IMG/VR virus record: IMGVR_UViG_3300020166_000058
Span: 1 to 35,290 of that record
Strand: one strand, 5' to 3'
DNA length: 35,290 bases
Origin: a virus
Positions 26,028 to 30,791 of the stretch are shown here, piece by piece; position 1 is the first letter of the stretch; the number at the start of each line of letters is the position of its first letter. The translations under genes were made by a program, and so were the position numbers. Under the pieces are notes generated by a model, which saw nothing but the letters and a program-made list of their open reading frames with translations, did no database searches and was not told the origin of the DNA.

Positions 26028-26322
26028 GTTACGCGGCGCATCTAAAGGTCAAGACTGCACCGTTCAGCTTTACCCGTACTGCCTTTGGGGTACGACTGAA
26101 ACCACCGTTCTCGCGCACGCGCCAAGCGAGATGAAAGGTCTTGGCTTTAAAAGCCCTGACTGGTGGGCGGCTGATGCTTGCGCAGTGTGCCACGACCTCG
26201 TGGATGGGCGCAGGCGCGTCGATGACATAACAGCAGAGGAAATCTACAGGGCTCATGTCAGAGGGGTCTACAGGACGATACAGCGAAGGATCGAGGGGGG
26301 TTTAATCGATGTCGCAAATTGA
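26011..26322 (+). CDS. DUF1364/YbcO-like HNH-fold nuclease
   Basis: 103 residues from the GTG at 26011, with GGGGGAG upstream. The pattern LRGASKGQDCTVQLYPYCLW, VLAHAPSEMKGLGFKSPDWW, ACAVCHDLVDGR and YRTIQRRIEGGLI matches the DUF1364 family of lambdoid ninR-type regions (E. coli YbcO), in which Cys/His residues form a beta-beta-alpha-metal nuclease site. It sits where lambda carries Nin genes, between recombination genes and the antiterminator, and probably acts in processing recombination intermediates. Confidence 0.8.
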   Translation: MPKLSKLRGASKGQDCTVQLYPYCLWGTTETTVLAHAPSEMKGLGFKSPDWWAADACAVCHDLVDGRRRVDDITAEEIYRAHVRGVYRTIQRRIEGGLIDVAN

Positions 26323-26743
26323 AGACTTGCTGGATTTGATGATCAAGGACGAGGGATTGCCTGAGCCAGTGCGTGAGCTGAGATTCGCTCGTGACATTGT
26401 TGGGGACTACAAGGGGATTAGACAGCGCCTGAAGGATATGGACCTGAAGGATTGGCGGTTTGATTTTGCATGGCCTGAATTACTGCTGGCATGCGAGGTG
26501 GAAGGCGGTGGATGGGTCGGTGGACGACATACCACTGGCAAAGGATTTGAGGGTGACCTTCGGAAGTACGATGCGGCGATGAAGTATGGCTGGACGGTGT
26601 ATCGATGCAGTGGAGCGATGGTCAAAGAGGGCGTGGCTATTCAGACATTGAAGGGATTGCTTTATGCAAAAGCGGAACTTAGGGAAAATCAGAGCGCTGG
26701 TATTCGAGTGGGGGAAGTGGCGGCGAAGCGAAGATTCACTTAG
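26309..26743 (+). CDS. PD-(D/E)XK/VSR-like phage endonuclease
   Basis: 144 residues, ATG at 26309, overlapping the YbcO-like gene. The core is WRFDFAWPELLLACEVEGGG (D52, E63-x-E65), then GGRHTTGKGFEGDLRKYDAA and GWTVYRC. This is a well-known phage endonuclease pattern, with VSR-like fold features, that occupies the slot of RusA-type Holliday-junction resolvases. It overlaps the antiterminator gene by 80 bp. A role in resolving branched DNA before packaging is inferred from that context. Confidence 0.8.
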   Translation: MSQIEDLLDLMIKDEGLPEPVRELRFARDIVGDYKGIRQRLKDMDLKDWRFDFAWPELLLACEVEGGGWVGGRHTTGKGFEGDLRKYDAAMKYGWTVYRCSGAMVKEGVAIQTLKGLLYAKAELRENQSAGIRVGEVAAKRRFT

Positions 26744-27041
26744 GGGGTTAGGGTACAAGTCACCTGCGTTGACTCCAAACCGAAGCTCAGAGAACGAGAT
26801 TTATGCGCCGCCGGAAATACTGGAGGGGATAGATGAAGCCGTGCGAATCATGCGCGAAGACCAGTTCGCAGGCTACGATCTATTCAAAGAGAGGTTTTAC
26901 TATCGGACTCAGCTGAAGGAGTGCGCGAAGCATTTTAGCGTGTCAGAGTCTCTAGCGTCTCAGATTCTGGATCACTTGCTGAGTTGGGTCGATGGGCATA
27001 TATACTCGCGGCACCGATCAACAGGCACTGAAAAGCTTTAG
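26664..27041 (+). CDS. Q-like late antiterminator
   Basis: 125 residues, ATG at 26664 preceded by AAGGGA at a normal distance, overlapping the endonuclease by 80 bp. The N-terminal EWGKWRRSEDSLRGLGYKSP and the C-terminal helix-turn-helix (LKECAKHFSVSESLASQILD, then HLLSWVDG) with YYRT before it fit the phage antitermination protein Q family. It is the last early gene. A terminator lies immediately before the late genes (30921-30945), as expected if Q lets polymerase read through it. Its 3' end overlaps the convergent minus-strand operon by ~107 bp. Confidence 0.75.
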   Translation: MQKRNLGKIRALVFEWGKWRRSEDSLRGLGYKSPALTPNRSSENEIYAPPEILEGIDEAVRIMREDQFAGYDLFKERFYYRTQLKECAKHFSVSESLASQILDHLLSWVDGHIYSRHRSTGTEKL

Positions 27042-27159
27042 GGCGAGCAGTGTTCCAACCACGAAGGGTGCTGTGAGGCACCCCCGTGATTTCCATCAGC
27101 GTTGCTACGCTTGGAATACCCACATCCTTACAGGAATTGAGAATTGTTTTATCGGTCAC
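26935..27159 (-). CDS. Small HTH-like protein, last gene of the ribozyme operon
   Basis: 74 residues from the GTG at 27159, overlapping the previous gene by 11 bp. Residues ~15-50 (IPSVATLMEITGVPHSTLRG, then WNTARPKAFQCLLIGA) look like a helix-turn-helix with a Trp-containing recognition turn, as in several small phage regulators. Its 3' half overlaps the antiterminator gene on the other strand, so transcription of the two could interfere. A regulatory role is inferred. Confidence 0.55.
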   Translation of the reverse strand: MTDKTILNSCKDVGIPSVATLMEITGVPHSTLRGWNTARPKAFQCLLIGAASIYAHRPNSASDPESETLETLTR

Positions 27160-27511
27160 TTGGTGCCCCTTTGCTCATCATTCGGTGAATCTGCTCACCC
27201 CTTGGCTCGAATCCCACAGTATGCCATAGGTAGCCCCGCTCAATGTCAGCGTAATCATACCGCCGTGGCGAGTAGGCAGAGATCAAATCGATGTTGAAGT
27301 CGATCCCTCGATCGTCAGCCTTTTCCCATTGATTCAGCAGACGACTAAGCGCTTGGTAATGATTCTGCTCTACGCTTAGCTCGTGTTGCCAGTGGACGCT
27401 GACTGACTGGTTAAACCCATCAGGCAGATGAAACACGCGGTGCGCTACTGCCTTTACTTTTTGCCCTGAAGTCCCAGTTGCTGGGATGAATTTAGTTTTG
27501 ATGTCGTACAT
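27149..27511 (-). CDS. Unknown small phage protein (120 aa) with conserved leader
   Basis: ATG at 27511, preceded by AAGGAGACGACC with five A/T-rich bases between, which fixes the start. Upstream in-frame ATGs lie in the previous gene. The product begins MYDIKTKFIPATGTSGQKVK, an N-terminal pattern seen in small phage early proteins of unknown function, and contains HWQHELSVEQNHYQALSRLL. It is soluble and aromatic-rich. It overlaps the previous gene by 20 bp and the next by 11 bp. Confidence 0.75.
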   Translation of the reverse strand: MYDIKTKFIPATGTSGQKVKAVAHRVFHLPDGFNQSVSVHWQHELSVEQNHYQALSRLLNQWEKADDRGIDFNIDLISAYSPRRYDYADIERGYLWHTVGFEPRGEQIHRMMSKGAPSDR

Positions 27512-27692
27512 TTTTGGTCGTCTCCTTAACTTTTTTGATGATTGGTGGAAGCCAATCTGCAATCTGATATTCATCGAGGTCGAACTGAACGATCAAGATG
27601 AATTCAATTTCTGAATCGGTGTAACCGCCCGGTCGAGACTGAGTGCGGTAAAGCATCTCAGCCAGATCGGCAATGCGAGCCCTAGTCCTCAT
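27492..27692 (-). CDS. Unknown small protein (66 aa)
   Basis: ATG at 27692 (MRTRARIADLAEMLYRTQSR), overlapping the previous stop region. An ATG at 27710 would add six residues. The rest (GGYTDSEIEFILIVQFDLDE, then WLPPIIKKVKETTKN) is mainly helical and acidic to basic along its length. No family is recognised. It is coupled on both sides within the operon. Confidence 0.6.
   Translation of the reverse strand: MRTRARIADLAEMLYRTQSRPGGYTDSEIEFILIVQFDLDEYQIADWLPPIIKKVKETTKNVRHQN
27516..27527 (-). promoter_or_regulatory. AAGGAGACGACC translation leader without a ribozyme
   Basis: Minus-strand AAGGAGACGACC lies 4 bp before the ATG at 27511, inside the coding end of the upstream gene. It is the only GAGACGACC leader in this operon not preceded by a hammerhead, which suggests that the leader works by itself in translation. 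Confidence 0.75.
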
Positions 27693-27969
27693 CGTCACGG
27701 TCCCATTCAAATTGAAGCCACTCGATGCTCTGCCTCATTTTCTGCCGAATGCGAGCGCCGCAGATCGTTTCATCCTCGGCTTTTTCAGCCATTAGCTCTT
27801 CGAGCGCCTCGTCGTAGTCGTAGAACTCGTAGGGGAGTTCTTGCCAGTGGCTCATGGTGTGGTGAAAGTCACCTTTGCGGCGGACTTCCCACATGTGTTG
27901 CACCTCGATCACGTACAACTCTTCAGATACGTGAACGGTAGCGTTCAGGGGGTTGGGTCGTTTAAGCAT
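27682..27969 (-). CDS. Unknown acidic phage protein (95 aa)
   Basis: ATG at 27969 overlapping the previous stop by 8 bp. The protein starts MLKRPNPLNATVHVSEELYV, has an aromatic middle (HMWEVRRKGDFHHTMSHWQE) and ends in a strongly acidic helix (EWLQFEWDRDDED). Charge and aromatic content resemble small host-interaction or DNA-mimic-like phage proteins, but nothing allows a functional call. Confidence 0.65.
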   Translation of the reverse strand: MLKRPNPLNATVHVSEELYVIEVQHMWEVRRKGDFHHTMSHWQELPYEFYDYDEALEELMAEKAEDETICGARIRQKMRQSIEWLQFEWDRDDED

Positions 27970-28219
27970 CGTACACCCCCATGATTCCCGGGTTGATCCA
28001 CTCGAACCTCAGCCCGTTGTCATCGAGCAGTTTATTGAGATCTGGGCTACCCCAGAACATCTCGTAATAATCCGCGTAGTACCACGGGCCAGATGGGTTT
28101 AGAGGCATGCCGCCTTCTGCGGCAATCTCGAAGTGCGCGTGATCAGTGAACCTGCATTCGTTGCGCACTATTGGTACGCCTGCAGATTTAAGTACTGCTC
28201 TTGCTTTTATCCAACTCAT
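27962..28219 (-). CDS. Unknown aromatic-rich phage protein (85 aa)
   Basis: ATG at 28219 overlapping the previous stop (ATGA), with GGGAGG upstream. The sequence begins MSWIKARAVLKSAGVPIV and contains GPWYYADYYEMFWGSPDL and LLDDNGLRFEWINPG, an unusually Tyr/Trp-rich small globular protein. No membrane segment or known motif is visible. It is translationally coupled to the 40-residue gene before it. Confidence 0.65.
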   Translation of the reverse strand: MSWIKARAVLKSAGVPIVRNECRFTDHAHFEIAAEGGMPLNPSGPWYYADYYEMFWGSPDLNKLLDDNGLRFEWINPGIMGVYDA

Positions 28220-28338
28220 GATGCACCTCCCATGAGTAGTTTTTTAAGTTCCGCAATATCGCGGCCACTGATAAGCGCGAGTCGCGCCATTGTGATATTG
28301 GTGCTGTCGAACAGGTCGACGATTTCTTGATTTGTCAT
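28216..28338 (-). CDS. Tiny HTH-like protein (40 aa) behind a hammerhead
   Basis: ATG at 28338, with the GAGACGACC leader ending five bases upstream and a type I hammerhead (28367-28420) just before that. Product MTNQEIVDLFDSTNITMARL followed by ALISGRDIAELKKLLMGGAS, which has the helix-turn-helix-like rhythm of a single small DNA- or RNA-binding unit. Its stop overlaps the next start (ATGA). It is the first gene of the distal mRNA segment produced by ribozyme cleavage. Confidence 0.7.
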   Translation of the reverse strand: MTNQEIVDLFDSTNITMARLALISGRDIAELKKLLMGGAS

Positions 28339-28366
28339 GATGGTCGTCTCATTAACGTGGTGGATT

Positions 28367-28420
28367 CCACAGACGCCTCTCGGCGTTTCGTTCACTATCC
28401 AAGTGATCTCATCAGTGTGG
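28367..28420 (-). ncRNA. Hammerhead ribozyme, type I (HHR-5), 5' of the 40-aa gene
   Basis: Minus-strand RNA: stem I CCACA (28416-28420) pairs with UGUGG (28367-28371). CUGAUGA is at 28409-28415. Stem II (28390-28408) pairs G-C, then UCACU with AGUGA, with one A-A mismatch. GAAA is at 28386-28389. Stem III is CGCC-GAGA-GGCG (28374-28385), a GNRA-capped hairpin. U at 28373 and C at 28372 complete the GUC triplet. Predicted cleavage is between 28372 and 28371. The stop codon of the upstream gene (28412-28414) is the first UGA of CUGAUGA. UGUGGAAUCCACCAC after the cut can refold as a hairpin. Confidence 0.93.
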
Positions 28421-28597
28421 GGTCATTAAATCTGCGTCGGTAAACCTGAAGGCGATCTTGATCAGCGGTGACTCGGTCACGTAGACCCAGCCGCTCTCGT
28501 ATCGCAGCTCGATCACACGTTGGTGCCGAGCCAGACCATCGAAGAAGACATCGCCGACTTGCCAGCGTGGGCGGTTAGGGATCATTTCGCTCATCAT
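28412..28597 (-). CDS. Unknown small protein (61 aa) ending inside a ribozyme core
   Basis: ATG at 28597 overlapping the stop of the 149-residue gene (ATGATGA). A small beta-barrel-like sequence: RPRWQVGDVFFDGLARHQRV, then IELRYESGWVYVTESPLIKI. Its last codons (CCA CAC TGA) form part of stem I and the CUGAUGA core of the hammerhead at 28367-28420, so its coding sequence and the ribozyme are constrained together. Function is unknown. Confidence 0.75.
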   Translation of the reverse strand: MMSEMIPNRPRWQVGDVFFDGLARHQRVIELRYESGWVYVTESPLIKIAFRFTDADLMTPH

Positions 28598-29043
28598 GCT
28601 GCTTGCTCCTTCACGTAATCGGACCAGCTCATTACAAGGCCGTCGATGCAGACCTCTCGCTTCATGGCTTCGCGTGCTTGACCTTTGCCGACAATCCATG
28701 ACTCTCGGGTGTAATCGAAGTCATCGAACTCGCAATGAGCGATGCGATGGGCAAGCCAGCAGTCTACGCCACGCTCGATGAAGGTGGGGTGCTGGTATTC
28801 GGAGCAATGGTCTCGAACATTGAAGAACGCTTCTTCGCACTCAGCGATGTCAATAATTTCCTCAACGAACATGTCGTTGTTGATTTTCACCAGTGCGGCG
28901 AGTTTGTATTTATCACGAGGGTTGCAGGTGAAGATGAACGTGTCTCCACCTTTTGGTTTCCAGCGCTGAGGGCACTCACCCTCGCCGTCCCAGTCGTGAG
29001 CGCCGTAGTTTTCATAGGTTTGAGTTTGAATAATTACTTTCAT
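28594..29043 (-). CDS. Unknown phage protein (149 aa) of a recurrent phage family
   Basis: ATG at 29043 directly after AAAGGAGACGACC. Starts MKVIIQTQTYENYGAHDWDG, then GECPQRWKPKGGDTFIF, a pattern I recognise from uncharacterised proteins in many phage early regions. The middle (EEIIDIAECEEAFFNVRDHC) is acidic, and the end (CIDGLVMSWSDYVKEQAA) helical. It is soluble with several Cys/His but no clear metal motif. It follows the type II hammerhead, and a second gene is coupled to its stop. Confidence 0.8.
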   Translation of the reverse strand: MKVIIQTQTYENYGAHDWDGEGECPQRWKPKGGDTFIFTCNPRDKYKLAALVKINNDMFVEEIIDIAECEEAFFNVRDHCSEYQHPTFIERGVDCWLAHRIAHCEFDDFDYTRESWIVGKGQAREAMKREVCIDGLVMSWSDYVKEQAA

Positions 29044-29071
29044 GGTCGTCTCCTTTGACGTTTAAGGATCT

Positions 29072-29127
29072 GCCTCATCAGTGCCCGGGGATCAGTCCGG
29101 GTCAGACGCCCCGGGGGGCGTTTCGGC
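29072..29127 (-). ncRNA. Hammerhead ribozyme, type II permutation (HHR-4), 5' of the 149-aa gene
   Basis: Minus-strand order: stem II 3' strand GCC (29125-29127), GAAA (29121-29124), stem III CGCCC-CCCG-GGGCG (29107-29120), U 29106, C 29105 (GUC triplet). Stem I is a hairpin (29082-29104) pairing UG with CA and CCCGG with CCGGG around a bulged A and an 8-base loop. CUGAUGA (29075-29081) follows, then stem II 5' strand GGC (29072-29074). Predicted cleavage is between 29105 and 29104. Stem II has only three G-C pairs before an A-A mismatch, so it is the least certain of the five. The upstream stop UAG (29127-29129) touches stem II. Confidence 0.78.
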
Positions 29128-29393
29128 TAGTGTGCTCTAGGGATAAGGTTCCCCCGTCCTTGCTCGAGCAGGGCGAGGAACTCAGCTACCGTACCGGGGA
29201 AGGCAGCAGCAGCCTCGTTGAACTCAACGATGTCGCCGAGCAGCGTGTTCTCGCAGTCGAGAATCCCCCGGTCAAAGGCCATGGCTTGCACCCGGCCCCA
29301 TTCGGTGTCGTCTTGCTGGTTAAGCACACTGCGTGCGATGCGTTGCTCGAGGGGCTTCTTACCGAAGCCTTTAAGTTTGATTACTCTGTCCAT
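29127..29393 (-). CDS. Unknown small phage protein (88 aa)
   Basis: ATG at 29393 with the AAAGAGACGACC leader four bases upstream. Begins MDRVIKLKGFGKKPLEQRIA and continues as alternating helices (GDIVEFNEAAAAFPGTVAEF, then LALLEQGRGN). It is released as its own ~322-nt RNA if the flanking type I and type II ribozymes both cut. No family is recognised. Confidence 0.75.
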   Translation of the reverse strand: MDRVIKLKGFGKKPLEQRIARSVLNQQDDTEWGRVQAMAFDRGILDCENTLLGDIVEFNEAAAAFPGTVAEFLALLEQGRGNLIPRAH

Positions 29394-29421
29394 AATGGTC
29401 GTCTCTTTAGCGTGGTGAATT

Positions 29422-29475
29422 CCACATACGCCTCACGGCGTTTCATCGGGTATTCAGCCCGAATCATCAGTGTGG
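29422..29475 (-). ncRNA. Hammerhead ribozyme, type I (HHR-3), 5' of the 88-aa gene
   Basis: Minus-strand RNA: stem I CCACA (29471-29475) with UGUGG (29422-29426). CUGAUGA at 29464-29470. Stem II (29445-29463) pairs UCGGG with CCCGA around a 7-base loop, with a U-U at the base. GAAA at 29441-29444. Stem III CGCC-GUGA-GGCG (29429-29440). U 29428, A 29427, giving a GUA triplet. Predicted cleavage is between 29427 and 29426. Stem I begins immediately after the UAA stop of the 26-residue gene. The basal U-U may lower activity. The following GUGGAAUUCACCAC can form an alternative hairpin. Confidence 0.9.
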
Positions 29476-29556
29476 TTAGCCTAGAATGTAAAAGACCAGA
29501 ATGTAGGCAGAGAGCCCACACCCGATCGTCCAGTGCGCGATATCCATGTTGGTCAT
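29476..29556 (-). CDS. Tiny single-span membrane peptide (26 aa)
   Basis: The ATG at 29556 overlaps the stop of the preceding gene (ATGA), and the UAA stop touches the first base of the hammerhead at 29475. The product starts MTNMDIAHWTIGCGLSAYIL and ends VFYILG, so residues 9-25 are a membrane-spanning segment. Coupling to the 119-residue gene and the exact fit between two features support a real gene. Function is unknown. Similar short phage membrane peptides can modulate host envelope proteins. Confidence 0.65.
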   Translation of the reverse strand: MTNMDIAHWTIGCGLSAYILVFYILG

Positions 29557-29912
29557 GCCGCCACCTGACTGCATGCCTTAGCGACTTCATGACCTGCTTG
29601 AGTCAGGTACTTGGGGCCGGTGATTTTCATGCGTCCCGTGAGTTCCGGCAGTTGCACGGTGACAAACTTGAGAGGCTCCACCGTATCACCGGTATCGGTG
29701 CAATAGACACCTTGATCGTCCCACCCCAGATCAGTGCGACCGCTGACATCGAGCACTTGCACGCTCAGCGTCCTGCCTTCGAGCTCGTAGTACCGACTCC
29801 AATCGAGTATGCAGATCCGAATTGCGCCTTCGACTGCATCGAAAATTGAAGCGTCTCGCCCGTAACTCGAACCGCCGCCGATGCGGATAATTGCTAAATA
29901 GTCTTTTTTCAT
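29553..29912 (-). CDS. Unknown phage protein (119 aa)
   Basis: ATG at 29912, four bases after AACGAGACGACC. A longer in-frame extension to 29987 would run through the ribozyme and is rejected. The sequence MKKDYLAIIRIGGGSSYGRD, then VEGAIRICILDWSRYYELEG, looks like an alpha/beta fold. The C-terminal part (LTGRMKITGPKYLTQAGHEV) ends in a helix resembling a small winged-helix. It follows the best-formed type I hammerhead and is coupled to the 26-residue membrane peptide. Confidence 0.8.
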   Translation of the reverse strand: MKKDYLAIIRIGGGSSYGRDASIFDAVEGAIRICILDWSRYYELEGRTLSVQVLDVSGRTDLGWDDQGVYCTDTGDTVEPLKFVTVQLPELTGRMKITGPKYLTQAGHEVAKACSQVAA

Positions 29913-29941
29913 AATGGTCGTCTCGTTAATCGTGGTGAATT

Positions 29942-29995
29942 CCACAGACGCCCGTGGGGGCGTTTCGCCTGAGTCTCGCAGGCTCATCAGTGTGG
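29942..29995 (-). ncRNA. Hammerhead ribozyme, type I (HHR-2), 5' of the 119-aa gene
   Basis: Minus-strand RNA: stem I CCACA (29991-29995) with UGUGG (29942-29946). CUGAUGA at 29984-29990. Stem II GCCUG-7-CAGGC (29967-29983). GAAA at 29963-29966. Stem III CGCCC-CCAC-GGGCG (29949-29962). U 29948, C 29947, giving a GUC triplet. Predicted cleavage is between 29947 and 29946. All core bases match the consensus and no stem has a mismatch. Stem I begins at the base after the UAA stop (29996-29998) of the upstream gene. GUGGAAUUCACCAC follows the cut and can refold as a hairpin. Confidence 0.96.
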
Positions 29996-30553
29996 TTAGA
30001 AGTTGAAGTCGTGAAAGGCGTATGGCTCAGTCTGAAGCGTGAAGCGAACACCCTTATGCGTCCATTGGCTATTGCTACCTTTGCATCGTCGGATGCGGAT
30101 GACCTCATTGTCTGGGTTGGATGTGTAGGTGACCTTTTGATTGTGCTGGTCTACTACGTGACCGAAGAAGCCGCCTGATACTTGCTTGCAATCGCCGATG
30201 TGGTGGTCGCTGTCAACACGTCGAATCTCAATCGTTTTGCGGGACACGACTCTGACGATCTCCCAAGCTCGTTTGTCTGAGTACATATGCTCAGTTGCGT
30301 GCGTGAAGTTTTTCTCCCGGCTGCTGACTTTCCAGCGTTTCTCGCACTGTACATGCAGTGCGTGGGCTTTAGCTTCTTCAGATTTGGATGGGTCGTCGAT
30401 TATCGCGTCTAAAAACTTATCGAAGCTTTCGTCCTCTTCTATAGCGGCTTCGTGTGCCTCTCCGGGGCTGTAATAAATCTTGTTTTTTTCTTCCCAGACT
30501 CCGGGGTTTCTCCAGCTCTGGTTCTGAATTACATATTGCGCTTGTATATACAT
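29996..30553 (-). CDS. First protein of the ribozyme operon, unknown phage family (185 aa)
   Basis: ATG at 30553 directly after GGAGACGACC. The frame extends to 30592, but the extension is ribozyme sequence. Starts MYIQAQYVIQNQSWRNPGVW. The middle is acidic and helical (EAHEAAIEEDESFDKFLDAI). The second half is a beta domain (REKNFTHATEHMYSDKRAWE, then IVRVVSRKTIEIRRVDSDHH, GSNSQWTHKGVRFTLQ). The C-terminal half resembles a phage protein type I have seen in many early regions, without known function. Its stop directly abuts the type I hammerhead. Confidence 0.82.
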   Translation of the reverse strand: MYIQAQYVIQNQSWRNPGVWEEKNKIYYSPGEAHEAAIEEDESFDKFLDAIIDDPSKSEEAKAHALHVQCEKRWKVSSREKNFTHATEHMYSDKRAWEIVRVVSRKTIEIRRVDSDHHIGDCKQVSGGFFGHVVDQHNQKVTYTSNPDNEVIRIRRCKGSNSQWTHKGVRFTLQTEPYAFHDFNF

Positions 30554-30565
30554 GGTCGTCTCCAT

Positions 30566-30619
30566 TGACGTTTCGGCGATACTGCGCCTCATCAGGCCAA
30601 CTGATAGTTGACTACGTCA
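30566..30619 (-). ncRNA. Hammerhead ribozyme, type III permutation (HHR-1), in the operon 5' leader
   Basis: Minus-strand order: stem III 5' strand UGACGU (30614-30619), A 30613 (GUA triplet), stem I hairpin GUCAAC-UAUCA-GUUGGC (30596-30612, one G-U), CUGAUGA (30589-30595), stem II GGCG-CAGUAU-CGCC (30575-30588), GAA (30572-30574) and stem III 3' strand ACGUCA (30566-30571). Predicted cleavage is between 30613 and 30612, removing ~140 nt of leader after initiation near 30756. Every core base is present. The start codon of the first gene lies 12 bases downstream of stem III. Confidence 0.95.
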
Positions 30620-30762
30620 TACGACCATTAATGCAACGGCCTCTCAGGTAGTTGCGCTCATCCAGCTGGTCCGTGACGTAACCCAAATGCGTTTGCGCGA
30701 TGGGGCGACTCTGAACGGGAGTACCGGCAGGTTTTATAGGAAACCTCGTAAACTATCACCGA
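30620..30762 (-). other. Untranslated 5' leader upstream of HHR-1
   Basis: Between the predicted start of the minus-strand transcript (~30756) and the type III ribozyme I find no convincing gene on either strand. The minus-strand copy is ~140 nt and would be released by cleavage at 30613/30612 with a 2',3'-cyclic phosphate end. Whether it is a stable RNA cannot be told from the sequence. Confidence 0.4.
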
Positions 30763-30791
30763 ATAATAATCGCGGTATTCGCGATTGTCAA
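30763..30791 (-). promoter_or_regulatory. Strong sigma-70 promoter of the ribozyme operon with palindromic spacer
   Basis: Minus strand: -35 TTGACA (30786-30791), exactly 17 bp, -10 TATTAT (30763-30768), matching consensus at 6/6 and 5/6. The whole spacer (30769-30785) is the palindrome ATCGCG-AATAC-CGCGAT, a likely operator that would block the promoter when bound. Predicted start is around 30756. Confidence 0.85.

Noticed and set aside
27066-27083. GGGTGC...GCACCC hairpin downstream of the antiterminator
   Set aside because: The stem is good but no T-tract follows, and it lies inside a minus-strand coding frame. It is not accepted as a terminator.
29055-29849. 264-codon plus-strand open frame across the ribozyme operon
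   Set aside because: It runs antisense through three supported minus-strand genes and two ribozymes and lacks a plausible ribosome binding site.
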